Numbered from the stretch's first letter, positions 8,017 to 15,815 are shown. The stretch is 32,334 bases of DNA from an uncultured Lachnospiraceae bacterium (GCA_900553355.1 USDK01000034.1:1-32334); one strand, 5' to 3'. Numbers and translations are program-made. Notes: generated from the letters alone by a model not told the origin.

Positions 8017-9327
8017 TTATGCTATCCTATAAGTGAAATAAATCACTGCTTTTGGGGAAGGTGTTCTGGGAAAACTTCTTTCCTTTCTTATTGGGACTTT
8101 ATATTTAAGCAGTAATATTTCAACATCTGGCGGCGCTGTCTCATTCGGACAGCGCCATGATTTTAAACAGATATCTACGGCAGTACTCAGACTGATCTGA
8201 TAATCGTATTTCCAAGATACTTTTTGAGGTAGAGAAATATGGGACAGTATACTTTTACAGTAATTAAACATGATAACTTTTGCATACAATTCCTGCAATA
8301 CATACTCCGCTTTTTTTGAATGAAGGGCTTTCGCCCCAAGATTATATTTTAACTGGGAAAATGCCGTCTCTATCATCCAGCGCTTACGGTAGATTTCCTG
8401 AAGCATTCTGGCAGGCATTTCTTCTTTGGACAGATTCGTAAACAGAATCTCCGAAAGCTCCTCGTTTATTTTCAGCTTTACAACACGTAGTTCCATAGGA
8501 TATTCCGTCTGGTTTTCTGTAAAGAAGTCAAACTTAGCACCCGACCGTATTCTTTTATATTTTTCTGGATGTTGTTTTGTGCCCCGGCAGTGCTTTTTAC
8601 AGATTACGATAGGACAGACTACATCGAATTGCTCCTGATCCGGAACATTCAAGCTGGAAAGTATCCCCCGCTCTCCCTGTCGTCCCCGAATCACAAAATT
8701 CCACCCTTTTTCTAAGATGTGTGCAAATGTATTATAACTTTCATATCCCCGGTCAGCAGTAAGGATTGCTTTGCCGGAAAGTTCTGTTTGTTCCAGCATA
8801 GTAATAAGAGCGGAATGTTCATCCATTTCATGAGCGGCCTGAAACAGGACCTGTTCAAAAATGCCGCTGTTTAAATGGTATAAAGCATTTAGATGGACTG
8901 CATTTTTCCCTTTTTCCGTGTTTGGGATTTTTCGGTGGCAGAGAGGTTCTTTTTTATTCTCTGGAAAGGATATTTCTGAACCGTCAGCGGCCAGAAGATG
9001 ATATCCATGAAAGTGGGAATGCTTTGGGAGGGAAGCTGTGAAATCACAAAAAAGTTTCTTCATTGTATTTGGTTTGAGCTTGCTGCGCTGTTGGAGCATA
9101 GCAGAAGTTGTCGGGAGATCCGGGTTGTAAGAATAAAAGTCCAGCAGCTCCTTATCCATACAACTGCCGCCCAGTGAGGTAAGGAAACGTAAAGTGTCCA
9201 AAAAGGAAATTTTTCTGGCACGTGTAAAATCTTTTCCCGGGTGCTTTACATAAGCATCAGAATTAAGGGACATTTTTTCCATAATATGCATAAGTTTATG
9301 TTTTGTAATGAAAGAATAATCAGCCAT
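8017..9327 (-). CDS. IS4-family DDE transposase
   Basis: Transposase of the surrounding IS, 436 residues from the chosen start. Catalytic residues are all present: first Asp in LLAADGSEISF, second Asp in ILTADRGYESYNTF, and the IS4 signature Y-2-R-3-E-6-K in YRKRWMIETAFSQLK, followed by the typical GAKALHSKK. The ATG at 9327 is preferred over an in-frame ATG 21 codons upstream because GGAGG lies 6-10 bases before it and homologous N-termini begin around this point. It is shielded from outside transcription by the hairpin at 9401-9440. No frameshift or stop, so it is probably functional. Confidence 0.94.
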   Translation of the reverse strand: MADYSFITKHKLMHIMEKMSLNSDAYVKHPGKDFTRARKISFLDTLRFLTSLGGSCMDKELLDFYSYNPDLPTTSAMLQQRSKLKPNTMKKLFCDFTASLPKHSHFHGYHLLAADGSEISFPENKKEPLCHRKIPNTEKGKNAVHLNALYHLNSGIFEQVLFQAAHEMDEHSALITMLEQTELSGKAILTADRGYESYNTFAHILEKGWNFVIRGRQGERGILSSLNVPDQEQFDVVCPIVICKKHCRGTKQHPEKYKRIRSGAKFDFFTENQTEYPMELRVVKLKINEELSEILFTNLSKEEMPARMLQEIYRKRWMIETAFSQLKYNLGAKALHSKKAEYVLQELYAKVIMFNYCKSILSHISLPQKVSWKYDYQISLSTAVDICLKSWRCPNETAPPDVEILLLKYKVPIRKERSFPRTPSPKAVIYFTYRIA

Positions 9328-9400
9328 TTGAAACCTCCAAAAAAGTATATATTCAAATGGCTTCGCCGCAGATTTTGTATGATTTGTCAAGTGTTTTCAT

Positions 9401-9440
9401 CAAAAAAAGCATGGAATATTTTTGCTCCATGCTTTTTTTG
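9401..9440. other. Hairpin between the IS right end and the transposase start
   Basis: A 15-bp perfect stem (9401-9415 with 9426-9440) with a 10-base loop. Runs of seven A and seven T at the stem base make it look like a bidirectional terminator. It sits upstream of the transposase gene, where such structures in other IS elements are known to limit transposase made from read-through transcripts. Confidence 0.7.
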
Positions 9441-9448
9441 GATCTCAA

Positions 9449-9470
9449 TTTCTTAACTTAATGACATTGC
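9449..9470. repeat. IS right terminal inverted repeat
   Basis: Partner of 7876-7897, 21 of 22 positions complementary. Confidence 0.9.
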
Positions 9471-9505
9471 TTTTGCAAAGGTGTACGTCCCCGGTTGACT
9501 TTTCC
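9471..9505. repeat. Right arm of the IS-split 61-bp palindrome (with target copy)
   Basis: Positions 9471-9479 are the right copy of the 9-bp target duplication; 9483-9505 pair perfectly with 7841-7863. A further CCCCTGTCCCC tract (9504-9514) runs up to the end of the Cys-rich gene, so the palindrome originally lay directly between that gene and the marR promoter. Confidence 0.85.
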
Positions 9506-9516
9506 CCTGTCCCCTT

Positions 9517-9720
9517 TTACATCTGCTTCCTCACGATGCGGTAGTCATCGCCATTACGGTAGTAAGGGCAGGCGTAATGTGAATCGGATATCAGACGGAT
9601 ATATTCGTCTTCATCCATGTTGATATCACAGACATATGTTTCATATTCGTCGTCGTATGTGTAATAGGTACAGCTGGTGCAGCTTCCGCCTGTATTTTGA
9701 TGAGATGTTTCTTTTTTCAT
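9517..9720 (-). CDS. Small Cys-rich acidic protein (DUF6472-like)
   Basis: A 67-residue protein with CTSCTYYTYDDEYETYVC and a later HYACPYYRNGDDYRIV, giving four well-spaced cysteines that could bind zinc or an Fe-S centre. As I recall it, the pattern fits DUF6472, a small family common in Lachnospiraceae with no known role. The ATG at 9720 is chosen over one four codons upstream because GGGAGG lies 6 bases before it. It begins 12 bp after the flavin reductase stop, so the two are co-transcribed. Confidence 0.75.
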   Translation of the reverse strand: MKKETSHQNTGGSCTSCTYYTYDDEYETYVCDINMDEDEYIRLISDSHYACPYYRNGDDYRIVRKQM

Positions 9721-9732
9721 TGTTCCTCCCAT

Positions 9733-10299
9733 CTATTTCAGCTGGTTTCCGTCTGAAAATGCGTTTCCTGCTTTTCCACCGATCCGCAGATAGGTATGAT
9801 TAGCCGGGTCATAGGAAATGGCATGGAGTTTGTCCGGATCGATGTTTCCTTCTGCATCCAGTACGGCTTCGTCTGCGCTGACGTTTACAATCTCTGCCAC
9901 GATGCGGAGGGTGGCATCGTACTGATTGATTTCTTCTACTTTACACTCCAGTGAAACCGGCAGTTCTTCGATCACCGGCGCATCCACGTACTCGCTTTTT
10001 GTCAGATGGAACCCAGATTTTTCAATCTTCTCTGGCTCATCATGGCCGGATACAATGCCCACATAGTCTGCTGCCACCAGGTTTTTCTCATCGGCGATTC
10101 CTACCGTAAATGCACCTTTCGCCTTGATATTATCAGATGTTTTATGGCGCACGCCGATATTAATCTGAATCCGGTTGGAATTAACGATTCCGCCGTACGC
10201 CACATTCATCGCATCCGCACTTCCATCCTCGCCGTAGGACGCTACGATCAGCACCGGCTGAGGATATACATAAGGCTTCGCCCCAAGATTTTTTCTCAT
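9733..10299 (-). CDS. Flavin reductase-like FMN-binding protein
   Basis: A 188-residue protein of the flavin reductase/FMN-binding split-barrel family. The N-terminal LGAKPYVYPQPVLIVASYGEDG, then NVAYGGIVNSNRIQINIGVRHKTSDNI and KGAFTVGIADEKNLVAADYVGIVSG follow the family pattern for flavin contact; the C-terminal part is VDAPVIEELPVSLECKV. It is expected to be a cytoplasmic flavoprotein that reduces or carries FMN. The start at 10299 is preferred because AAAGGAGG precedes it; an upstream in-frame start at 10323 would cover that ribosome site. It is followed 12 bp later by the Cys-rich small protein. Confidence 0.88.
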   Translation of the reverse strand: MRKNLGAKPYVYPQPVLIVASYGEDGSADAMNVAYGGIVNSNRIQINIGVRHKTSDNIKAKGAFTVGIADEKNLVAADYVGIVSGHDEPEKIEKSGFHLTKSEYVDAPVIEELPVSLECKVEEINQYDATLRIVAEIVNVSADEAVLDAEGNIDPDKLHAISYDPANHTYLRIGGKAGNAFSDGNQLK

Positions 10300-10334
10300 A
10301 GATGATTCCTCCTTTATCTGCAAATACTACCGTT

Positions 10335-10363
10335 ATTATATGCTTTTTTGGAGAAATCTTCCA
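10335..10363 (-). promoter_or_regulatory. Candidate promoter of the flavin reductase gene
   Basis: Minus-strand -10 TATAAT (10335-10340) with TGGAAG (10358-10363) 17 bp upstream. The -10 is perfect and the -35 weak. No terminator is seen between the DUF819 stop and this point, so read-through from the upstream operon is also possible. Confidence 0.45.
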
Positions 10364-10378
10364 GAGCCTGTTCTACGT

Positions 10379-11614
10379 CTATGCTCCCAGGATACCTCCG
10401 ACCAGCAGTCCTGCATATGTTCCAATGACATACCCAAAAATCCCCACCAGGATGATCGGCCCTACCAGCTTTGTCCATCCCTTGGAGACAGCCATGGCTG
10501 CCGCCGTGGTCGGACCTCCGATATTGGCGTTGGAACAGAGGATAATTTCCTCCAGATTAAACTTCAGAAGCTTTCCACCGATCAGACTGAACGACATATT
10601 CACAATAACTACAATGGCCGCAAATACCAGAAGCAGCGGTGAATTCCGGATGATCATCGGCACCGATGCCGGCACGCCGATCACAAAGAAGAAAATGTAG
10701 ATCAGGAAAGTACCCATCTCCTGGCTTCCCCGGATATTTCCGAAGAATCCCGGCGCTGCTGTCGCACAGATCATGGCGATGGTTGTGATCCACAGATACT
10801 CATTTCCAAACAGTGTGTTAAGCATAGACAAAACTGCATTACCAGTCGGTATCACACCGGCAAGCCCTGTGGAGAGGAGTTTTGAGATGGTCACGATCAC
10901 AAACGCAGTGGCTGCACAAAAAGCGATGTCCTTCAAGGAAATCTCTTTTCTTCCCCAGTATTGTGCTGCCAGTGTCTCTCCCTCTTTTCCGCTGCCGCTT
11001 GCAGATTCTACCTCGTCTACATGCGGATGTTTATAGTGCTTCCGGAAAAATCCGATAGACGGCATCGCGATCAACACGAAGAAATAAAGCGCCATCAGAA
11101 GGTTGTCGGCAACGGTCGCCGCTGACAGCATTTCTCCTGATACGTCAAAGGCGTCCCCAAGTGCCGCAAAGTTTACCGTTCCGCCGATATAGGTTCCTGT
11201 AAATACACCGGCCAGTGCGTTCAGTTCCGGGATATGGTCATGAAGCAGCGTCCATCCAAGCAGCGCCCCACAGGCCGTCCCTGCCGATCCGATCACAAAG
11301 ATAAGCAGAAGCTTTCCGGACTCCTTTCCCACTTTACGCATGTCACACTGCAGCAGAAGAAGTGGTATCGCCAAAGGCACTACATAGTTCCATACAATAT
11401 CCCATACATCTGCGCTCATCGGGATAATCCCAAAGTTGGATAAAAGAATCGCCATGATCAACGCCACGATCGCTCCTGACAGTTTCGCCGCCCACTGGTA
11501 TCTCTGTTCCAGATAAATAGATAATGCCGCACCGGTGATGCAGACAGACCACAGCATCCATGTGTTGTCTGCGCCTACCAGCGGGTTATCCAGATTAAAA
11601 ATTTCACCCCACAT
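10379..11614 (-). CDS. DUF819 family membrane protein, putative transporter
   Basis: A 411-residue polytopic membrane protein with about ten to twelve hydrophobic segments and a hydrophilic loop in the middle (around KHYKHPHVDEVESASGSGKEG). The DUF819 pattern is seen in GVFTGTYIGGTVNFAALGDAF, VADNLLMALYF and, near the C-terminus, ILCSNANIGGPTTAAAMAVSKGW. Family function is not established; the internally repeated layout resembles secondary carriers. It is the last gene of the operon with D-serine dehydratase and the M19 dipeptidase, so an uptake role for a peptide or amino acid (perhaps D-amino acid containing) is inferred. AAAGGAG lies upstream of the ATG. Confidence 0.87.
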   Translation of the reverse strand: MWGEIFNLDNPLVGADNTWMLWSVCITGAALSIYLEQRYQWAAKLSGAIVALIMAILLSNFGIIPMSADVWDIVWNYVVPLAIPLLLLQCDMRKVGKESGKLLLIFVIGSAGTACGALLGWTLLHDHIPELNALAGVFTGTYIGGTVNFAALGDAFDVSGEMLSAATVADNLLMALYFFVLIAMPSIGFFRKHYKHPHVDEVESASGSGKEGETLAAQYWGRKEISLKDIAFCAATAFVIVTISKLLSTGLAGVIPTGNAVLSMLNTLFGNEYLWITTIAMICATAAPGFFGNIRGSQEMGTFLIYIFFFVIGVPASVPMIIRNSPLLLVFAAIVVIVNMSFSLIGGKLLKFNLEEIILCSNANIGGPTTAAAMAVSKGWTKLVGPIILVGIFGYVIGTYAGLLVGGILGA

Positions 11615-11653
11615 TGTTTCAGTTTCTCCTTTCGTACTCTCACAAAATCATCT

Positions 11654-12643
11654 CTAGCCCAGCACCTGCCGGTAAACTCTGTAGAAATTTCCATATGCAA
11701 TTTTTTCTACTTCTTCTCTGGTATAGCCTCTGTTTTCCAATGCTCTCAGGAAATTCTGGGCGTCCGCCGCCGATACCAGGCCTGTGGTACTCTCTGGATT
11801 ATCATTGGGCGCCCCGTTTTTGCTCAGGGCATCCTGCTCCACATAATCCTCAAAGTCAAATCCACAGCCGATATGATCGATCCCTGCCAGATCACGGATG
11901 TAATCCACATGATCCGCCAGCCCCTCGACAGACTGTTTCGCCGGATCTTCACTGATAAAGGCATCCAGCCGGTTCATTCCCATGACGCCGCCGGTCTTCG
12001 CCAGCGCCTTGATCATATCGTCGCTGAGGTTGCGCATGTGAGACGACAGCGCCCTGGCGTTGCTGTGGGAGGCGATCACCGGATGTCCATCTGACAGCTC
12101 GATGACATCCCAGAATCCTTTATCATTGATATGGGAAACATCCAGCACCATTCCCAGCTCATTCATCCTGCGGACAGCTTCTTTTCCTTTCTGCGTCAGG
12201 CCACGGTTTACATCTCCCGGCCAGCCGGAAGCCAGCGCGTTGTCTTCGTTCCAGGTCAGCATCATGGTGCGCACTGAAAATTCTTCGTAATAATAATTGA
12301 TCAGATCAATGTCTTCCCCGATATAAGACAGGCCTTCCAGCCCCATCAGCACATTGATCTTGCCTTCTTTTGTCCCTTTTTCAAAATCGTCAAATTTCTT
12401 TACTACATTTAAAATATCGGAGGCATCTTCCAGTTCCTGGCGGACCGCCTTCTCAATCTCCTTGATCCGCTTTTTCGGATCCTCGTCATGAGGCGGGTCG
12501 ATCCACATAACAAAGGTTCCGCCGAAAACGCCTCCCTTTTGAAACTTCGGGAGCTGATACTTCCGGAAAATATCCCGTTCACCCTTCTGGCTGTGTTTCA
12601 CTACGTCATACCAGATATCGCCATGTGCATCATACAGATTCAT
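11654..12643 (-). CDS. Membrane dipeptidase, peptidase family M19
   Basis: Zinc dipeptidase of 329 residues (renal dipeptidase family), which cleaves dipeptides and often accepts a D-residue at the C-terminal position. Metal-site elements are visible: DAHGDIWYD near the N-terminus (His-x-Asp), GLEGLSYIG with the bridging Glu, DVSHINDKGFWD, ASHSNARALSSHMRN and GIDHIGCGFDFED. No signal peptide, so it acts in the cytoplasm. The ATG at 12643 lies within the 3' end of dsdA (14-bp overlap), indicating translational coupling. With a D-serine dehydratase before it and a putative carrier after it, release of D-serine from peptides is a reasonable guess. Confidence 0.92.
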   Translation of the reverse strand: MNLYDAHGDIWYDVVKHSQKGERDIFRKYQLPKFQKGGVFGGTFVMWIDPPHDEDPKKRIKEIEKAVRQELEDASDILNVVKKFDDFEKGTKEGKINVLMGLEGLSYIGEDIDLINYYYEEFSVRTMMLTWNEDNALASGWPGDVNRGLTQKGKEAVRRMNELGMVLDVSHINDKGFWDVIELSDGHPVIASHSNARALSSHMRNLSDDMIKALAKTGGVMGMNRLDAFISEDPAKQSVEGLADHVDYIRDLAGIDHIGCGFDFEDYVEQDALSKNGAPNDNPESTTGLVSAADAQNFLRALENRGYTREEVEKIAYGNFYRVYRQVLG

Positions 12644-13985
12644 AACCTTTTCCCTCCACTTCTTCCGCTTTTTCTAAATATTCTTTTCTGACCTCTTCCG
12701 GGACCAGTGCACCTCCGGTAGCCCATGCGATATGGGCTGCCCGGCTCATTTTGTCTGCCAGCTTATGTTCTTCCAGATACCGCCTGCATTCCCCGGTCTT
12801 TTCGATACGCCCCGGTCCTGCAAAGGCTGCACAGGAACTGGGCTCTATGAAAATCTGCTCCTGTTCCAAAAGCTCTTTCATATACAAGTACAGCTTCTCA
12901 TCTGCTACTGTAAATTCTCCGCTCAGCAGATGTTCTACTGTCTTTCCCACAAATCTGGACGGCCGTCCTACCGCCAGCCCGTCCGCCTCTGTCTTCCCTG
13001 ACAGTCCGATATCCTGTACGCTGATATCACTGTGGAGTCCGGTGGCAATGCCGATCAGCATACAGCAGGCCTCCAGGGGTTCTTCATAAAAAATATGCAC
13101 GTGATCTCCATACAGAAGCTTCAGTCCAAAGGTAATGCCTCCCGGTGCGCCGCCTACTCCGCATGGAATATAGACGAACAGCGGATGCTCTTCATCCACC
13201 TGGATGCTCTGCTCCTCCAGCTGTTTCTTAAGCCGCAGCGCCGCCACTGCATATCCCAGAAAAAGATTAATGGAATTTTCATCATCCACAAAATAACTGT
13301 AAGGATCTTCCTTTGATTTCTCCCTGCCTTCCTTCACCGCGGCGCCATAGTCCCCGGTGTACTCGATCACCTCTACGCCTCTGGAACGGAGCAGATCTTT
13401 CTTCCACTGCTTTGCATCTTGGGACATATGGACACACACACGGAATCCCAGCACGGCGCTGATGATCCCGATGGACATACCAAGATTACCGGTAGATCCC
13501 ACATGCACCGAATACCTGGAAAAGAATTCCCGGACGGACGGTTCTGCAAATTTCTCATAGTTATCTCCCGGGCGGATCACCCCGTGCTCCAGCGCCAGAT
13601 CCTCGGCATACTTCAGGATCTCATAGATTCCTCCCCTTGCCTTGACAGATCCTGCAACCGCCAGATTGGAATCCATTTTCAGATACAGTTTTCCCGAAAG
13701 CCCTGCGTCCCAGGATCTGTTCAGTTCTTCCTTCATCCCGGGAATCTCCTTCAGAGGTGACTCGATTATCCCGTTTCTTTCCTTCGTCTCTGGAAACACA
13801 CGGCTGATAAAAGGAGCAAACCTTTTCAACCTGGCTTCTGCATCTTCCACATCACTCATAGATAACCTTATGTCGGCCAATGCAGATTCAGTCTTACTTA
13901 ACAGTGGATTGATCCAGCTTACTTCTTTTTTATCCCGTACCATACAAAGAACAGGTGCTTTCTCTTCCCACACAGCTGTTTCCAT
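12630..13985 (-). CDS. dsdA: D-serine ammonia-lyase
   Basis: PLP enzyme that converts D-serine to pyruvate and ammonia; 451 residues against about 442 in E. coli. The PLP lysine is in NLAVAGSVKARGGIYEIL, the phosphate-binding glycine loop in GSTGNLGMSIGI, and PCGVGGAPGGITFGLKL is the second conserved glycine-rich segment. The N-terminal NPLLSKTESALADIRLSMSDVEDAEARL is typical of DsdA. The ATG at 13985 is chosen over a GTG one codon upstream since AAAGGAGG sits 8 bases before it. First gene of a three-gene operon, with a clear promoter at 14023-14051 next to an XRE-cupin regulator gene that is likely its controller. Confidence 0.95.
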   Translation of the reverse strand: METAVWEEKAPVLCMVRDKKEVSWINPLLSKTESALADIRLSMSDVEDAEARLKRFAPFISRVFPETKERNGIIESPLKEIPGMKEELNRSWDAGLSGKLYLKMDSNLAVAGSVKARGGIYEILKYAEDLALEHGVIRPGDNYEKFAEPSVREFFSRYSVHVGSTGNLGMSIGIISAVLGFRVCVHMSQDAKQWKKDLLRSRGVEVIEYTGDYGAAVKEGREKSKEDPYSYFVDDENSINLFLGYAVAALRLKKQLEEQSIQVDEEHPLFVYIPCGVGGAPGGITFGLKLLYGDHVHIFYEEPLEACCMLIGIATGLHSDISVQDIGLSGKTEADGLAVGRPSRFVGKTVEHLLSGEFTVADEKLYLYMKELLEQEQIFIEPSSCAAFAGPGRIEKTGECRRYLEEHKLADKMSRAAHIAWATGGALVPEEVRKEYLEKAEEVEGKGYESV

Positions 13986-14022
13986 CACTTGTACCTCCTT
14001 TACTCTGATTTTCTATGTGTTC

Positions 14023-14067
14023 AGTATAGCACCTGTTCTGTTAATTGTAAATTACCTTTTGTTAATT
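14023..14067 (-). promoter_or_regulatory. dsdA operon promoter with flanking repeats
   Basis: Minus-strand -35 TTTACA (14046-14051) and -10 TATACT (14023-14028), spacing 17. A repeated AATTAACA element occurs twice in the same orientation (around 14039-14046 inside the spacer, and 14060-14067 upstream), each followed by a similar A/G-rich tail. This is a plausible operator pair for the XRE-cupin protein encoded immediately upstream, but binding is inferred. Confidence 0.65.
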
Positions 14068-14079
14068 ATTATTAAATAT

Positions 14080-14631
14080 TTAAAATGAAGGCGGCGTAAT
14101 CGCAAAGATGACCTTTACCTCTTCCTTTCCTATATTTTCCCAGCGGTGAGGACATAAGGGCGGAATTCTGACACAGTCTCCTTCCCCCATCTCATACTCC
14201 TTCCCTTCCATATAGATTTTCACACGTCCACTCATTACATAAGCCACTTCCTCCCCGGTATGCTCCAGTTCCTGCCCGGAGGATACCTGCCCTGCCGGAA
14301 TCGACATCGCACAGAATTCAATCATGCCGCTGACGTCTGGTGTTAAGAGCTGGTAAACAACCTCTTCTTCCGGATGTCCGATGATCTTGTATTTTCCCTT
14401 CCGTACGATCACCTTTTCTTCTCTGTTGTCATCCTGAAAAAACTTAAACAACGGCACCTGCAACGCATCAGCCAGTGACTTCAATGTATTGATGGACGGG
14501 TTGACGCCGTTATTCTCAATCTGGCTCAGCATAGACGGAGTCATCCCCGCTTTGGCCGCCAGCTCCCGGAGACTCACCCCTCTCATCGACCGAAACTGCC
14601 GCACTCTTGCTCCCAAATTAATATCTTCCAT
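14080..14631 (-). CDS. XRE-family regulator with C-terminal cupin domain
   Basis: A 183-residue regulator: N-terminal helix-turn-helix (about residues 7-62; SLRELAAKAGMTPSMLSQIE and NPSINTLKSLADALQV) and a C-terminal cupin (about 105-180; HTGEEVAYVMSGRVKIYMEG and CVRIPPLCPHRWENIG with metal-type histidines). This architecture (PuuR/SutR-like) usually senses a small metabolite through the cupin. It lies directly upstream of and in line with dsdA, with a promoter in between, so D-serine or a dipeptide is a likely ligand. Ribosome site AAGGAG precedes the ATG. Confidence 0.92.
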   Translation of the reverse strand: MEDINLGARVRQFRSMRGVSLRELAAKAGMTPSMLSQIENNGVNPSINTLKSLADALQVPLFKFFQDDNREEKVIVRKGKYKIIGHPEEEVVYQLLTPDVSGMIEFCAMSIPAGQVSSGQELEHTGEEVAYVMSGRVKIYMEGKEYEMGEGDCVRIPPLCPHRWENIGKEEVKVIFAITPPSF

Positions 14632-14705
14632 GGCTCTTCTCCTTCTTCTGTCACATATTTCCCTTTTCCATTATTTATTATAAAACCTCTTCTCTCCTAT
14701 GACAA

Positions 14706-14741
14706 TCAAAAAGAGGCCTGTTCCCACAGACCTCCGTTTTT
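14706..14741 (-). terminator. Rho-independent terminator
   Basis: A 9-bp stem (14713-14721 with 14726-14734, one G-T pair) with a 4-base loop, then a T run on the minus strand and an A run on the other side, so possibly bidirectional. It ends the transcript of the small gene 14758-15108 and separates it from the XRE-cupin gene. Confidence 0.8.
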
Positions 14742-14757
14742 GCTCACTATTCTTCTT

Positions 14758-15108
14758 TTACATCTCATCCTTTTTAGAAAGGATAGCTTCTACTGCAGCA
14801 CACGCCGGACAATCACAGTAGTTTCCGCCTGCTGCCTTGATCTCTCTGCCGTGCTCGGCCACAGCTTTTGCCTTTTCCCCGAATACCTTTGCTCCGCCTT
14901 CGGACTCTGCAAATGCGATCAGTTTATCGACCGGCATAATATCTACCTCAAGCTCTGCAAGATATGCCTTGGTCTGCTCTGCTTCCTTATCAGTTCCCAC
15001 GGCATCCAGCCATGCCTTAGCCGCATCCTTTGCCTCCTGGCTGCAGGACGGCGCTGCCATCAGCTCTTTGGATTTTTCAACAACAAAATCTAAAACTTCT
15101 TTGTTCAT
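14758..15108 (-). CDS. Small conserved Lachnospiraceae protein with CDCPACAAVE motif
   Basis: A 116-residue acidic, mostly helical protein beginning NKEVLDFVVEKSKELMAAPS and ending with NYCDCPACAAVEAILSKKDEM. The CxCxxC cluster near the C-terminus, plus one more Cys in PSCSQE, could bind a metal. Similar proteins are, as I recall, often labelled 'molecular chaperone Hsp90' by automatic pipelines; nothing here resembles an Hsp90 domain, so that name should not be used. The start at 15108 is fixed by AAAGGAGG 7 bases upstream; an in-frame ATG 28 codons earlier has no ribosome site. Single-gene unit: TATAAT upstream (near 15140), terminator downstream. Function unknown. Confidence 0.8.
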   Translation of the reverse strand: MNKEVLDFVVEKSKELMAAPSCSQEAKDAAKAWLDAVGTDKEAEQTKAYLAELEVDIMPVDKLIAFAESEGGAKVFGEKAKAVAEHGREIKAAGGNYCDCPACAAVEAILSKKDEM

Positions 15109-15212
15109 GGTAAATCCTCCTTTATCTTCAAATCTGTCCTTATTATAACATAAATTTTTTCCAAAACATGTTTTTCGTTGCAAAACCAACATATTTTTAT
15201 GACAATCTGATG

Positions 15213-15266
15213 TATACTAAATCCAGACTTATCGTTTTATTGAAAGGAGATTTTCGTATGCCCTGA
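15213..15266 (+). promoter_or_regulatory. Orphan plus-strand gene start (-10, ribosome site and a two-codon ORF)
   Basis: On the plus strand there is a TATACT -10 (15213-15218), then AAAGGAGA (15243-15250) and an ATG 7 bases later (15258), but the frame stops after two codons (15264-15266), just before the convergent GNAT gene ends. The -35 is poor. It looks like the 5' end of a gene whose body was lost, or a chance match. Confidence 0.35.
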
Positions 15267-15275
15267 ATCTTGGGG

Positions 15276-15815
15276 CTATGCATTCAGCGCACAGCTCATC
15301 TCATACCACTGCTCGCCGCCCCATACTGAGCCCGAGATTCCCTGGTTCTGGAACCCCATCTTTTCGTACATTTTTACCTTTCCCTCCAGACAGGTCAGGA
15401 TAAGCGACTTTCTCCCCTTTTCCTGCTCTCTTTCAAGATAACGGGACATGATTGCCGTCGCCAGGCCCTGTCTGCGGTATTCCGGCAGGACATCCAGCCC
15501 CAGCAGCATGATGTTCTTTCCTTCAGGATCATGAAGCCCGGCGTCTTTAAAGAATTCATCCCGAAGCGCCGTTTCATCTGTTGCCAGACCATTCAGAAAT
15601 CCGGCAATCTTTCCTGTGCCTTTATCCACTGCGACCAGAAATAATTCCGGCGCCATCCTCACCCGTTCCTTCATCATCTTCTCGGAACATGCCTCATTCG
15701 GCGGAAAACAGATTCTTTCGATCTCTGCCGCCTGATCCGCCTCCTCTGGAAGAATATTGCGGAATTCAAATCGTTCCAGCAAAGAATTTTCCTGTTTATC
15801 AAATTGCTGTTTCAT
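15276..15815 (-). CDS. GNAT-family N-acetyltransferase
   Basis: Acetyl-CoA dependent acetyltransferase of 179 residues. The GNAT core is visible: an N-terminal FEFRNILPEEADQAAEIERICFP, then the acetyl-CoA binding motif A in LGLDVLPEYRRQGLATAIMSRYL (RRQGLA pyrophosphate loop), and motif B region ILTCLEGKVKMYEKMGFQNQGIS. Substrate not predictable. It starts 24 bp after the SRAP gene with AAGGAGG set about 15 bases before the ATG, a long spacing that suggests weak translation. It is probably the last gene of the restriction-modification operon; whether it belongs functionally is unclear. Confidence 0.88.
   Translation of the reverse strand: MKQQFDKQENSLLERFEFRNILPEEADQAAEIERICFPPNEACSEKMMKERVRMAPELFLVAVDKGTGKIAGFLNGLATDETALRDEFFKDAGLHDPEGKNIMLLGLDVLPEYRRQGLATAIMSRYLEREQEKGRKSLILTCLEGKVKMYEKMGFQNQGISGSVWGGEQWYEMSCALNA

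Larger units (their letters stand above)
7876..9470 (-). mobile_element. IS4-family insertion sequence, intact
   Basis: A 1595-bp element. Its ends are 22-bp inverted repeats (7876-7897 and 9449-9470) beginning GCAATGTCATTAAGTT and differing at one base. Both ends are directly flanked by TTTTGCAAA (7867-7875 and 9471-9479), a 9-bp target duplication. Because the target is itself palindromic, the true boundary could shift one or two bases outward. It carries one transposase gene with intact catalytic motifs and a hairpin inside each end, and looks complete and recently active. Confidence 0.92.

Noticed and set aside
9328..9390. 21-codon N-terminal extension of the transposase
   Set aside because: The GGAGG ribosome site lies inside it, directly before the ATG at 9327, so the shorter form is used.
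14758..15108. Hsp90 assignment for the small CDCPACAAVE protein
   Set aside because: Only 116 residues with no GHKL ATPase or other Hsp90 motifs; the name seems to be a propagated label.
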